Notes under the pieces: model-generated | Told to the model about the DNA's origin: nothing | The model's database searches: none | Seen by the model: only the letters and a program-made list of their open reading frames with translations | Position numbers and translations under genes: made by a program | Origin: Gliomastix tumulicola | Lineage: Eukaryota > Ascomycota > Sordariomycetes > Hypocreales > Bionectriaceae | Length of the DNA stretch: 64,000 nt | Direction: 5' to 3' | NCBI GenBank assembly: GCA_001599755.1 | Contig: BCHX01000005.1 | Coordinates: 194,800 to 258,799, forward strand | In this document: one piece after another, positions 46,401 to 61,400 of the stretch | Numbering within the stretch: position 1 is the first letter of the stretch | Layout: each line of letters opens with the position of its first letter

Positions 46401-49400
46401 TTGGCCTGGTTCTGGACCTGGCTGAGGAGGCTTCCAACCGATCCCTCACGGTCGAGGCGGATGCGAACAGGAACGGTCGCGATAGCAGGACCTGCCATGT
46501 CAGTGATGCCATCCACAGGAGCACCACGACCAGAGACAGTGGCACCGAAGCAGACATCTGTCTCATCGTCGCAGTGCTTGGCGAGGACCATGGACCAGGC
46601 AGTACGGAGGACAGTGGCCTTGGTGATACCCGCGGCAGAACCCTTGAGCCTCTTCGGCGTCGAGATCTTGCAGTTAAGGATACCGAAGTGAGGCTCGGCG
46701 CCAGCTTTGATAGCGGCAGGGAACGACGGGCGGCAGGCGCCCTCGAGCTGCGTCCCCCAGAAGCCCTTGGCCGACTCGGGGCTGATCCGGCTCGTGTACT
46801 TGATGAAGCTCGCGTAGGGCGCGGCAGGCTGTAGAGCTTCTCCCCAGTAGGCGGCGTGTAGGGTCTTGATCGCAATCTGCACCGACCAGCCGTCAACAAC
46901 AGAGTGGTGGATGATCCAGGCGAAGTAGTTCTCGCCCGTAGGATGCGAGATGATGGCGTATCGGCAGAGCCTGGAGGCGTAGGTCATCTCGTAGCTCTTG
47001 GTGAGCTGGACGTAGTCCTTGATGTGAACACCCTCGACGTCCTCCCACTTTACGTCGTCCTTGACGAGTACCTGGATGGGGCTGCCCCCGGTCTTTGATG
47101 GCAGGATCCTTGTTCGAAGATTGCCGCAGACCTCGACGGTCTTCTCCCAAGCAGCCTTCCACCGGGCCAGATCAATGTCATCCGGAATGCGGAAGAAATA
47201 CTTGGTGATGTAGGAGCCAGGCTGCTTCTCAGCCATGGCGATGAGGCCTTCTTGCAAGGCAGAGCAAGGATACGCATCCTCGATCTCTGAGATAGCAGAA
47301 GCATCGCTCTTCAGTCTCCACGAGGCATCGTTGAGGATCATGTCGCGGTCGCCCTCACTGATCAGCTCAAACTGCTCAGCGATGGAGTCTTCGGCCACGT
47401 AGTTGGCAGTGGCCTCTGCGGCAGCAACGGACACGCTGGAAAGACGAGGATCGCGGAAGATGTCGCTGACGGACGTGACGATGCCCTGCTTCCTCGCCGC
47501 ATTGACAACCTGGATCGCGCTGATGGAATCACCGCCAATGCCGATGAAGCTGTCGTCGCGACCGACGAAATCGACGGGAAGCTGCAGCGCCTCGGCCCAG
47601 ATGGCCTGCATCTGCATCTCCATCTCCGTCTCGGGGGCACGCTTCTCGGTGTTCTGGAGGGCATACGCGGCCAGCTGCTCCACCCCGAGCTTGGAGGTCT
47701 GAGCGGCAAAGGCCTTGCGGTCGAGCTTGAGAGACGAGATGCAGGCCATGTAGTTGCAAGGCACGTAGTACGAGGGGATCATGTACGGAGGCAGCGACAC
47801 CTTGAGCTGCCCGTCGAGGTCGATGAGGATGTCTTGAATCTCCGAGGTGATCTCGCGGTACATCGACACGCCATCGTACTGCGCGGCGTCGGCTGATCCT
47901 GCCACGAGGGTATCCTGCGTGAAGCAGAAGTAGGCAATCAGGTGGCTGGCACCTCGGACCTTGATGACGTCCACAAGGACCTGTGTGACGTCCCGCAGTG
48001 AAGAGCGGACGTAGTGCTCGACTTCGTTGAGCTCAACACGGAAGCCACGGATCTTGATCTGGAGATCCTTGCGGCTGGAGAAGACGAGCTGTCCCTGTGG
48101 GTTGTAGTACACCAGGTCACCGGTCTTGTAGATGCGGTTGTAGTAGGACGAAGACTGGCTGGGAGCCCAGGCAGGCAGATCGGTGATGATGGCCTCGGCC
48201 GTCTTCTCAGGCTCGCCGAGATACTCCTTGAGAAGCGTAGGACCCTGGATGACGACTTCACCCACCGTTCCGATGGGCGCAAGACGCGTGTGGTCGTCGG
48301 GATCCACGACCCAGCAGTAACCACCGATATTGGTTCCGATAGTGGCAGGGTGCTCGGCCAAGGACCGGTACTCGTGATACGTGCTACCAACACACGTCTC
48401 GGCAGGTCCCCAGATGTTGACGACGGTGGCCTTGCCGAACCAAGTTTCGAGAATATCGCGGCCAACAGCCTCGCCAGCGAGGAAGACGAAGTTGACGGTA
48501 GGCACCTCCTCGGGCTGGATCGTGCGGATGAACGAGGGCGTGACGTGCAGACGCGTGATGTTGTAGTCGTTGATGAACTTGATCACGTTGTTCATGCGCT
48601 CCTCTTCAGTGGGCACACAGATCGTGCCGCCGAGGAGGAGTGTTCCGACGATATCGGCGATGGTCATGTCGAAGGCGTATGAACTGAACTGCAAGACGCG
48701 TGTATTCTTGTCGATGCCGGCCTTTGTCATCATGCCCACCTGGCTGGTTGACGCAGCACGGTGAGGGATAGCGAAGCCCTTGGGCTTCCCAGTACTTCCG
48801 GACGTAAAGAGAATGTAGGCAATGTCGTCGGCGGTGTTAGCAACAACTGGTGCGGTGGCTGAGGAGCCAGACTCAGCCAGAGAGATGAAGAGCTCCGGCG
48901 TCACCTCCAGAACATCAGACACGCAGACAGCACTCTCCTCAGCCATGTCGGGAGACGAGAGGCAGAGGGCGGCCTTGGTCTGTGTCGTAATCTGGCGTCG
49001 TCTGTCGATCGGGTGCGAGGGATCCAGAGGCGACCAGCAGGCACCGGCCTTGTTGACGGCGATGGCAGAGACGATGTACCACATGGACTTCTCGAAGCAG
49101 AGGTGAACAATGTCGCCGACCTTGACTCCGCGAGAGCTGACGAGGTGGTTGGCCAGCCTGCTGGAAGCAGCGTCGAGTTCGCCGTAAGTCAGGGTGCCCC
49201 TGGTGCCATCAATGGCCAACACATCAGGCTGGGCTCGGGCCTGGTCCTCGAAGATGGAATGCCAGGTCCGCTCGATAGGCTCGGGGATGTTGAAGTTGAA
49301 GTTGCGAGCCTGCTGAACGTCCCAAGCCGATGTCATGGACAGCTGGCCAACGGTCTTGTCGCCAGCAGAGAACATCTCGTGCACAACGTGCTCGTACTGG

Positions 49401-52400
49401 TGGGCCATGGCGACGAGTTGGGGCTCCTGAAGGACGGCAGAGTCGTAGACGAGGTTGAGATGCAGGCTGTCGTCCATGAGGGCACCCTGCATCACAAGAG
49501 GGTAGCTGAAATAGCCCTGCATGGATGCCTCCATGCCCTCGGACCCAGCCGTCTTCATGGCAGGCTGGAGCAGTCCGTTGTCGAAGCTCTCGGTGAGACC
49601 CATCTGCTGGAATGGCTGGACGACCATCAAACTCGAGAAGTCGCAAGCAGCCTTCATATCGGAGCCTAACTTGCTGATGTTCTGCAGGCCGTACTGCTCG
49701 AACGCCACCATGTCGAACGCCTGCGCCTGCACCTTCTCCAGGAAGCTCGACACGGTCTCCCCCTCGTCCAAGTAGATCCGGACGGGGACAGTAGCAATAA
49801 CGGGGCCAGGCATATCCACCAGGCCACTGACTGGCGCGTTGCGGCCGGACACAGTGGCACCAAAGGTAACATCCTTGGTGTCACTGTACCGAGCAAGCAC
49901 AAACGCCCAGGTAGCGCGTAGAAGCGTGGCCTTGGTGATGGAACTGCCAGTCTGTGTGGGCAGGGAGATCTCCTTGGCGTAGACGCGGGTGACGCCGGCG
50001 GCCGAAGGAGAAGCGGGCGCTGGGAAGGCAGCCCGTTGAGCGCCTTGGAGTTGGCCACGCCAGTAGGTCTGGGTGGCCGACTCGTCAAGGCGGGAGAGAT
50101 ACTCGATAAAGCCAGAGTATGGCTTGATGGAACGGACTTCGGTCGCGTAGTAGATCTGGAAGAGGGTCTCCATGATTATCCGCAGACTCCAGCCATCGAA
50201 GATGGAGTGGTGGTTGAGCCAGCTGAAGGAGACGCGTCCAGTCCCAGTCTCACGAGACAGAATGTAGCGAGAAAGACGCGAGCCGTAGCTCATCTCAATA
50301 ATCGCGGATTCTGCCTCGTGATCCTGGGACGGAGCATCGTCCCAAGCGATGTCATCCTTGATGATGGCCTGGTAGGCCTGGCCACCAGCAAGGACGATTC
50401 TAGTTCGCAGGTTGGGGCAAAGCTCGACGGTCTTAGCCCACGCAGCCCGGAACTTCTCGACATCCACCTCAGGCGAGAGGTAGAATGAGTTCTTAGCGAT
50501 GTAAGATCCGGGTTGCTTGACTGACAGAGCCATGAGACCCTCCTGCATCGAGTTGCAAGGGAAGATGTCTTCAATGACCTGGTCGGCGCTCAGTCCGCAG
50601 ACCGCGCGGACCTCGGCCTCAATAGCGGCCAAGTCACCTTGGACTATGCTGAAAGGACGGGTCTCTTCAACTACAGGAGCACCGTCAAGGAGGGTAGCCG
50701 AGGCAGCGATGCTCACTAGTCGAGCATCCTTGAAGATGTTGCCAATCTTGATGCTGATGCCGTTCTGCTCCGCGAGAGTAACGAGGTGGATTGCGGTAAT
50801 AGAGTCACCACCTGTTTGCAGGAAGTTATCCGTCTTACCAATGTCTTCAGCAGACGTTCCAAGAACCTGAGCCCACAGATCGCGAAGCTTGAACTCCATA
50901 TCCGTCGTCGGCTCGACCTTACCTGCACCCGCCCTAGGATAGTATGCGGCAAGCTCATCAGAGGAGAGTGTCTGAGACAATTGACGGAGCTTCTTGCGGT
51001 CGATCTTCATGGCACTGACAAAGGGCATGGAGCGCACAGGAAGGAAGAGCGACGGAACCATGAAGCTAGGCAAAGAGGCCTTGAGCCCTTGGGTGATTCT
51101 GCCGATGGACTCTTGAAGGGAGGTGGTCGTCGGCAAGAAGACATCAGCGCTGTCATCCGCCGCCTCAGAGTCGACGAGGCTGAAGAAGGCGGTCAGAATC
51201 TCTCGGGAGTCGATCTTGAGGACCTCAACCGCCACCTGATTAATACACTTGTTAGCCTTTTGGATGGCAGTCTCGACCTCGCCGGGCTCCAGCCGCTGCC
51301 CACGGATCTTGACCTGGTCGTCCTTGCGGCGCAGGTACTGCAGCTTGCCATTGGGTAGATATCTAACCATGTCACCAGTCTTGAAGAACCGACACTTGTC
51401 GGAACTGCGAGAAGTAGGAAGCCACTTGGCATTCTTGATGAAGGACCTGGCAGTGAGCTCGTCATTATTGAGATAGCCGCTAGCGACACCCGGGCCCTGG
51501 ACCACGAGTTCACCAATGGCGCCAATAGGAGCCAGCTGATGATGGTCCTCGGGATTGACAACCCAGCATGCCAGATTCGTTCCACGCCCGAGGGTGGTTG
51601 GCATCTCGTCAGCAGATTGGTACTGGTAGACTGTGGCATATACGCAGGCCTCGGCAGGGCCGTAGCCATTGAAGAGATCGACATGGCCGAACCAGGTGAC
51701 CAGATTCTGTCTCGTTGGCGCCTCACCACCAAGGACGAGTTTCTGCAGAGTTGGCACCTGGCTGGGGCTGATGGTCCTCGCGAAGGAAGGCGTCAGCAGC
51801 GCAGTGTTCACACCAGCATCGCTGATGAAGGTAGTGAGGCCCTGGAGGCGCTCAGCATCGCTGGGGACGCAAACGGTTCCACCGTGCATCAGAGTGCTGA
51901 AGATCTCGGCGATGCTGATGTCAAACACGTAGTTGGAGAACTGGAGAACACGAGACGCGGAATCCAGTCCCAGGTCCTTCCCATGTCCGTAAAGGCTGCT
52001 GGAGCACAGAGCCGAGTGGCCCATGATGAGACCCTTGGGCTTGCCTGTCGAGCCCGAAGTAAAGAGGATGTAGGCGGGATCGGAAGGCTGGGTGAGACCT
52101 TGGGCGATGGTCTTGTCCTCGCTGACTGCCTGGAGAGCTGATGGCACCTCCACCGTGCGAACCCCCATGTTCTTGCAACACTCGTTGGAAGACGGCGAAG
52201 TCACGATAATGCTAGCACCAAGCTCCTCAATCAGCTCCTTGCGGCGGGCTTCTGGATGCGCGGGATCAAGAGGAGCAAAGGCGGCGCCGGCTTTCATTAT
52301 GGCAACCATGGAGATGGCAGCCCAGGCCGACTTCTCCGAGCAGATCGGGACTCTGTCGCCTGGCTTGACACCAAGGCTCTGGAGATGAGCCGCCAACTGA

Positions 52401-55400
52401 TTGGTTAGGCGGTCAAGCTCGGCGTAAGTGAAGCTGGCCTCGGTCGAGTATATCGCTTCACGGTCTGGCTGAGTAGCACACATCTCGGAGATGACATCGT
52501 GGACGCAGGACCAGGCAACCTCTGGCTCGGTGTTCAATGCCAGAGCCTGCTCAAGGTCCCAGGAACCAGAGACAGCCACGTCACTGAGCTTGTGGCCAAC
52601 GTTACCGGGCTTAGTAAGCTGGCTGATGACATGCTCCATCTGGAACGATATGGCCTTGAGCTCCTCCTCCGTCACGGCACCGACGTGGAAGTTAAACTCG
52701 AGGAGGACCTGATCATCGTCGCCGATCGAGGCTTGTAGCACAAGCGGGTAGTTGAAATAGCCATCGACGCCATGATCAGCATCGTACTTGTCCGAGGACG
52801 ACAGAGAGATCAAGCCCTCCTCTGCTCCCTCAGCGCTGCCCTTGGCGAAGAGGTTGGCAGGCTGAATGACGAGCAGGCTGGTAAAGTCGCAGACCTCCTT
52901 GGCGCCGTCATGGACCTTGGCGATGTTCTGGATACCGAACTGGGCGTACTTCATCTCGTCGGATGCCTGGGCTTGCATGCCGGCGAGGAATGCACCCACG
53001 GCCTGGACGCCGTCGAGTTGGATGCGGACGGGGATCGTGGCAATTGTTGGTCCGGCGATAGACTCGATGTTCTCGACGGGTGCCTGGCGGCCGGAGATGG
53101 TCGCGCCGAAGCAGATATCCCTGGTCTCGGCGTGTTCAGCGAGAACAATAGCCCAAGCAGCGCGAAGTACAGTCGCTCTGGTGATTGAAGGATCAGCGGC
53201 ACCGGGCAGCGGCACAGCCTTCCTGAAGACGCCGCTCTGAACGGGCGAGCCAGCCTCGTGCTTGGGTCCCGCTCGGGACGGGAAGGAAGCTGTCGTAGCA
53301 TTGCGAAGCTGCTTAGCCCAGTACTCGCGCGACTCCTCGTGGCTGATGTCACGGAGGAGGAACTTGACGAAGCGCGCGAACGAGTGAACGGGGGCAGCCT
53401 CAAGGTCGTAGTACGCGCGGTTCAGAGTATCAAGAACCAGGCGGAGACACCATCCATCGACCGTGGCATGGTGGACATACCACACGACGAAGGCATCTCC
53501 ATCCTCGTCCTTGACCAGGGCGAAGCGGCTGAGAGGGGTATCGTAGCCCATGGTCTTGCCGTCAAGGAGCGACAAGGTCTGTGCGAGGCTTAGGTTGGCA
53601 GTAGCCTCCCATCCAGCTCCCTCAGTGTGGACAGCCTGAATCGCGTTGCCGTCAACCATGGTGATCCTTGTGCGTAGGTTGGGGCACGCGTCCACGGTGG
53701 TCTCCCAAGCAGCCTTGAAGCGGTCGAGATCGACGTGTCGAGACAGTTGCCAGACGTGTTTGGCAACATATGATCCGGGCTGCTTAGCTGTCAGTGCCAT
53801 GAGACCCTCTTGGAGTGGTGTACAAGGATAGGCATCCTCGATCTCGAGCTTGTCGGCGACGGCAGCCTTCTGAGTTTCTGAGAGAAGCTCCAGAGGGATG
53901 GGAGCAGCGGAAGGAATATCATTCAAGTCAGCCACTTTGGCTCCAGCTGCGACGCTGGAAAGGCGAGGATCCTTGAAGATATCGGTGACATTGACGTTGA
54001 TGCCCTCCCTCCTAGCTGCAGTCATGAAAGTGATAGCGGCAATCGAGTCGCCGCCAATGGCGAAGAAGCTGTCGTCGAGACCAATGTTGTCGACAGAGAC
54101 GTCCAGGACATCGGACCAGATGGCCTGCAGGCGGCGCTCCATGTCGGTCTCGGGAGCACGCTTGGAGGCACCCTGGAGGGAGTACTGAGCCAGTTCCTCA
54201 GACGTCAGGCGTGCAGCTTCAGAGACGAGGGTCTTCCTATCCAACTTGGTAGAGGTGATGAATGGCATATGGTCGCAGGGGATGAAGAGTGTCGGCACCA
54301 TATATCGCGGCATGGCCACTCGTAACTTGCCCACCAGCTCTACCAGGGACTGCTGAAGCTCGGAGCCGTTGACAAGAGGGAGGAAGAGACCCTCATCGTC
54401 GATCGACGCGTCGACCTGCACGTCATCACTGAACGTGAAGAAGACGGCTAGAGTGGCGCCACTGTGCCCAGCAGCCTTGACGACATCGACCACAGCACGG
54501 GAGACGCCAGGGAGGTTGGCGGCGCGTACGTGATGCTCAATCTCGGACAACTCGATTCGAAGACCGCGAACCTTGACCTGAGTGTCCTTGCGACCACAGA
54601 ACTCGATCGTGCCATCCGGGTTGTACTTGACGAGATCGCCGGTGAGGTAGAATCGGTCCCAGTGTTCGACATCTCGCAGCGGTGCCCACTCTGGAAGCGT
54701 GGTCATAACAGTCTCGGCCGTCTTCTCCGCGTTGTCGAGGTACTCTTGCAGAAGCGTCGGTCCCTGCAGAACAGCTTCACCAACTGTGCCCGTCGGTGCT
54801 AGGCGAGTCGGGTCTTCGGGATCAACGATCCAGCAGAAGGCACCAACAGGTTTGCCAATGGTCAGGGAAGATTCCTCCCGAGAGCTCCATTCATGGAGGG
54901 TCGTGAGACACACGGTCTCGGCCGGGCCCCAACCATTGACAAGACGGACGTGACCGAACCAGGTATCCAGGACATCACGATCAACAGCCTCGCCGGCAAG
55001 GCCGAGAAGCTGCAGCTGAGGTACTTGCTCAGGTTTGATGACCCTGGCGAAGGACGGGGTCATGTACGCCCAGGTAACATTCATGGCCTCCATAAAGCCA
55101 GAGATATCCGTCATCCGAGTTTCCTCCGAAGGGATCACGATGGAAGCACCGTGAATGAGAGGCATGAGGATTTCTCCGATTGAGAGATCGAAAACGAAGG
55201 CAGCGAATTGCAGCATCGTAACATCGGGTGTGATGCCGAGCCAGCAGCCACAAGCGACTTCACTCGTGACGGCTGCGCCGTGGCGCATGATCATACCCTT
55301 GGGTGTACCAGTAGATCCGGACGTAAAGAGCACGTAGATTGGATCCAATGGCGAGACTTGCACGCTGGCTAAGAGCGAGGTTGTCTTCGTGGTATCATCC

Positions 55401-58400
55401 TCGCTCTGCAGCGTGCTGAGAAGCTCCGGGGTGACAGTGATAACATTCTCGACGATGTTGCCGCAAAGCTCCTTGTTGACGGGCGAAGCAAGCACAAACT
55501 TGGACTTGGTTTGCCCGACAACCTGCTTGAGCCGCTGGACTGGGTGCGAGGGATCGAGAGGAACCCAAGCAGCACCGGTCTTGTTGATGGCCAGGATAGA
55601 CACAAAGTGCCAAGCGCTCTTCTCAAAGCAAACGTGGACAAAGTCGCGAGGTTTGACGCCGTGGTTGGTGATGAGGTGAGCAGCCAGGACGTTGGCGTAG
55701 TTGTTGAACTGCTCATAGGTGAGCTCCGCGTCCCAAGCACGGATGGCCGGCGCGCTGGGGCGGATAAGGGCCTGTTCCTCGATCATGCCGTGGAAGGTCT
55801 TCTCGATGATCTCGGTCGTGTTGTCGTTGGACTTCATAGCCTGCTCAAGATCCCAGTCGCCAGTAATTGAGAGATCAGACACCATCTCCGAGCCGTCGAG
55901 GTTGAGCAGCTTCTGGATGACGTTGTCAACATGGTTCAGAAGCGCCTCGGTCTGCTTCTCGCCGATAATGTTGGAGTCGTAGGTAGCGGAGAGTCTAACA
56001 TTGTCGACGGAAGTGAGAGCTTGCAAGACGAGAGGGAAGCTAAAGTAGCCCTCAAAGTGAGAGCCGTCTTCCCCTTCGTCGGAAGTATCGGCAGCGATGA
56101 GCAGAGATTCGGAGTTGCTGCCCATCTCGTTCATCTTCTCAAACGGTTGGACGACGAGAAGAGAGGTAAAGTCGCAGGCATCCTGGTACTCAAGACCAAG
56201 CTTGGCAATGTTCTGCGTACCGTACTGCTCGTACGAGATCATGCTGATCGCCTGGCGCTGCACCTGCTGGACAAAGTGCTCAACGGTGAGGGCCTTGTCG
56301 ATCTTGACGCGCACCGGCATAGTGGCGACGACAGGTCCAGGGATCTCGCCGATGCCGGGAACAGGAGCCTGGCGACCAGAGAGCGATGTGCCGAAGCACA
56401 CGTCGTCAGACTCGCTGTAGCGGGACAGAACGACAGCCCAGGCCGCGCGGACGATCGAGGCGAGAGTGGCGACCATCGTGCCCTGGGTCTCGGGGAGATC
56501 GATGACCTTGTCCATGACCTTTGTCACGCTCGGCTTCTTCTGGGCGGTCGAGCGCTGGGGGAAAGCAGCAGGCCGAGCACCCTTGAGCTCCTCGCTCCAG
56601 TAGCGGGCAGCATCGTCTTGATCGAGATCCTGCAGATACTGGATGAAGTTGTCGAACGGCTTCAGGTTGAAATCTTCGTAGCCATCGTAGAGACTGGCGA
56701 GTGTACCCAGCATGAGTCTCATCGACCATCCATCGTAGGTAGCATGATGGGCAATGAGGACGAAGTAAGTATCGCCGGTATCCTTGTCATCCACAAGCGC
56801 CCAGCGGTTCAGACGCGATCCGAGCGTCATCTCAACGCGTCCGGCGCGGTCCATGAAGCTACCAAGAGTGTCGTTCTCGGTATCTTCCCAGGCGTAATCG
56901 TCCTTGATCTGGACCTGAAGTGTCTTGTCATCGAGTCTGACAATGCGAGTGCGCAGGTTAGGGCAATAGACCGCAGTCTTCTCCCAAGCGTCCTTGAAGC
57001 GGTTGACATTAACGTGCTTGGCAAGGCGATACACCCAGCGCGCAATGTAGGATCCGGGCTGCTTGACGGCGAGCGCCATCAAGCCTTCCTGAAGTGGCGT
57101 GACGGGCATGGCGTTCTCGATCTCTTGTCCGGAAGTGAGGGCGCAGACGTCGCGGATCTCAGACGAAAGAACGCGCTCAACTTGATCCTTGGCAATCATA
57201 GAGAAAGGCGCGACAATGTCGCTCTGCTCGTCTTCAGAGTGTTGCTCGAACTCCACGGCACGGCTGGCAACTGCAAATAGGCGCGGGTCGTCGAAGATTT
57301 CCTTGACCGAGAGCTTGATTCCAGCCTCGCGAGCGAAGCTGACGAGATGGATTGCGGTGATAGAGTCGCCACCGATGCTGAGGAAGCTATCGTCGAGGCC
57401 GATAGACTGGGGCGGTAGGTTGAGGATCTGTGCCCAGAGAAGTTGGACCCGAGCCTCAATCTCGGTCTCGGGCTGGCGCTTATCTGCGCTGACGAGCGAA
57501 TAGGTGGCCAGCTCCGAGGGTTCCAGGCCCGTCAGCGACTTCTTGAGGGTCTTGCGGTCGAGTTTCGTCGAGCTGATGGCGGGCATGATGCGGCAAGGAA
57601 CGAAGTACGTAGGAACCATGTACTTCGGAAGCTTCATGCGTAGCTCGCCGACCAGCTCCTGGATGCGCTCCGTCATGGTGGACGACATCGGCGCGAGGAG
57701 ATCGACGGCATCCTCTCCGGCGGCAGTCTGGTTATTGAAGGAGAAGAAAGCAGCCAGGTGGGAGCCGGCATTGGTGTCGACGATATCGACAGCTACCTGC
57801 TGAGCATCATACAGACTGTTGCGGATGTTGTGCTCAACTTCGCCAAGTTCCACCCGAAGACCGCGGATCTTCACCTGCGTGTCCTTTCGCGAGCAGAACT
57901 CGATGGTGCCGTCAGCATTGTAACGACACAGATCGCCAGAGCGATACATGCGATCCCAGCCGGGTACGCTTCCATATGGAGCCCAGTCAGGGCACGGTTC
58001 CAAGAGAGCGTCTTTGGTCTTGGCGACATCCCCCAGGTATTCCTTGAGAAGCGTGGGACCCTGGATGAGGACTTCACCAACGGCCCCGACAGGAGCAAGG
58101 CGCGAGTGATCGTCAGGCTCGACAAGCCAGCAGAAGCCTCCAGTTGGTCGGCCGACAGTCGCAGGCGAGTCTTGAGGCGTCTCAAACTCGTGGATCGTGC
58201 TGCAGACCGTCGTTTCTGCGGGACCCCAACCGTTGACCAGGCGGGCGTGACCGAACCAGGTGTCAAGGATATCCTGGCCAACAGCTTCACCAGCAAGGAT
58301 CATGAACTCCACACCGGGGATTTGCTTGGGGTGAAGAGTCCGGGCAAAGGCAGGCGTAAGGAAGAGCCAGTTGATGTCGTTCTCGTTGATGAATTCGGCG

Positions 58401-61400
58401 ATACCACCCAGCCTAGTCTCCTCTGATGGAACGTGAATCGACCCGCCAAAGAGGAACGTGCTGATCGTCTCTCCGATGGACATGTCGAAAGAGTAGGAGG
58501 CAAACTGAAGCATTCTAACAGACGAGTCCATCTTGAGCTTGGTCCACATGATGCTCTGGCTCGTGACCAAAGCACGGTGCTGGATGACAAACCCCTTAGG
58601 CGTGCCGGTACTCCCAGAAGTGAAGAGAATGTACGCCGCCGTGCTCGGGTCAACATCAGGCACAGCGGGTAACTCGCTGGCCGCCGCCGGAAGTTGGGCC
58701 TCGAGGTCCCAGTCAAGGCCGGCAGAGACCTCGATGGGGACGACGGAATCGAACGTGCCGTAGAACTCGGAGTACGCAGCAGAGGTGAGAATCACACGCG
58801 CGCCCGTCTTCTCAATGATCTGCGCCTGGCGCTGTCGCGGTTGCGAGGGCTCGAGAGGCACCCACGTCGCACCGGCCTTGCTGATGGCGAGGATGCAGAC
58901 GGTATGCCAGGCAGACTTGTCCATAGAGACAGCAACAATGTCATTCGGGGCAATCCGCAAGGCATCGATAAGGTAGTGAGAGAGACGGTTGGACGCGGCG
59001 TTGAGCTGGGCATATGTAAAGGTGTGGTCCCAGCCGTTGACAGCGAGGGCATCCGGCTGGTTCTTCGCGTGAACCTCAAAGACCGAGTGCCAGCAGTCGT
59101 CGACAATCATCGGCGGCTCCTCGTTCGCGATATCGCCGTTCCACTTCATAGCCTGCTCGAGGTCCCAGTTCGAGACCAGGGAGACCTCGGAAAGCTCCTT
59201 GTCGCTATCAGGGATCAGCTGCTGAACAACACTCTCAAAGTGGTGGGAGAGTGCCTCGATGTGCATCTCAGAGACAACGGAGGTGTCGTAGGCGTAGTCC
59301 ATGACGGCCTCGGTGTCGGAGATACGGGCCTGGAGAACGAGAGGGTAGTTGAAGTAGCCCTGGATGTCGCTACCTCCAACTTCCATTCCAGGAACCTCTG
59401 CGGGAGTCAGGAGTGCTTCATCCTCGTTGCCCTCTAGGACAGCGGCGAGGGGAGAGAATGGCTGAATAACGAGGAGGTTGCTAAAGTCACAAGCATTTTG
59501 GGCATCGCTGCTGGTCTTCGCGATGTTGAAGATACCGTACTGCTCGTGCGGGACCATCTCGGTGGCCTTGTCTTGCGTGGCCTTTAGGAAGGCAGCCACG
59601 GTGATATGCTGATCGACGTCGGAACGCACCGGGACGGTAGTGATGATGGCTCCAGGCATGTCGCTGATTCCGGCAACCGGCGCCTGTCGACCAGACAGGG
59701 TCATGCCAAAGGTGACATCGGTCGTCTCGCAGTAACGAGCGAGAACGATAGCCCAGGCAGCGCGAATGACGGTAGCCTTGGTGATAGACTTGTCATCCGA
59801 CTGAGGGAACTTAAAGGACGTGGTGAGGGCGCGGGTCGAGCCAGAAGCATCCTTGTCCTTACCGTGGCGGGCAGGGAAGACGGAAGCACTCGCACCGTTC
59901 AGCTCAGTCTCCCAGTATTTCTTAGTAGCTTCTTCATCGAGCTCGCCGAGGTAGCGGATGAAGTTGGCAAAGGGGCGTAGTGAAGGCGAGGGTGAGCCTT
60001 CATAGAGGCTGAGCAGCGTGCGCATGATGATACCCATAGACCATCCATCATAGACAGTGTGGTGAATGGTGAGCATGAAGTAGGTGTTGCCTTCGTCGTC
60101 GGACGCGAGAGCAAATCGGCTAAGTCTAGATCCGTACTGCATCTGCACATCTATGAGCTTCTGCTGAGCGGCAGCTGCGCTCAGGCCCTCCACAGACTCC
60201 CAGGCGTTGGCGCTGCTCTTCGTCACAAGCTGGAGAGTGGTGCCGTTGAAGTTGATGATACTAGTGCGCAGGTTGCCGCACAGCTCGACCGTCCTCTCCC
60301 AGGAGGCCTTGAAGCGAGCGAGGTCGACATTCTTCGAGAGTCGGAATGTTAGCTGGGCAGTGTAGGAGCCTTCCTGCTTCAGAGCGAGAGCCATGAGACC
60401 CTCTTGCAGAGACGTGACAGGGAACACATCCTCGACATCAGCAGCCTTAATGGCGCATTGCTGCTGGGCCTCGACAAGAGCCTGTTCACGAGAGACAGTT
60501 AGAAGGCTGAAGGGCTCGACATCGCCCAGTTCAGGCGTAGCATCAGAGATGGCAAGCGCCATGGCAGAGAGACGAGGATTCGAGAAGATGGTCGCGACAT
60601 TCAGTCCCAGACCGTGCTTCTGAGCAAGAGAAGCGAGCCTGATTGCAGCCATAGAATCACCTCCTGACTTGAGGAAGCTATCATTCTTGCCAATGCTACC
60701 AACCTCAAGGTTGAGAACCTCAGCCCAGAGATCACGCAGCTGGAACTCAGTCGCAGTCGTGGGCTCGGCCTTCTCTTCATCGTCGAGGGAGTAGTGAGCG
60801 AGTTGCTCTTGTGTGAGATTGACGGCCCATGATCGCAGAACGCCTCTGTCTAGCTTGAGAGAGTTGTTGAAGGGCATATTCTGGAGAGGCAGGTAGAGGG
60901 AAGGTACCATGTAGCTTGGCAGGGTGTTGCCCAACTCGTCGGTTAAAGTGCGGAGAATTCCGCGGTCGGCATCCTCGAGAGGCAGGAAGCGGAAGTCGTC
61001 GCTCTTATCAGCGCGTCTCTTATCAGCGTGTTTCTTCTCAGTGAAGCTGACAAAGGCAACCAGCACATCTCGAGAAGCGACATTCACAACATCGGTAGCG
61101 GCATATTCAACACCAGGCAGATTGGCAGTGATGGCACCGTCGATTTCTCCAAGCTCGATTCGGAAACCGCGAAGCTTGACCTGGGCATCCCGACGACCAA
61201 GGTATTGAATAGAGCCGTCGGGATTGTAGCGAGCAAAGTCACCAGACTTGTGGAACTTGGTGCCAGCAGGCGAGAGAGTGGGCAGGAAGCCAACGTCGTG
61301 AATGAAGGAGGCCTCGGTTCTAGCCTCGTCGTTGAGGTAACCTCGCGCCATGTCTCGCTGGATGAGAATCTCTCCGATGCAACCGATGGGGGCCAGCTTA

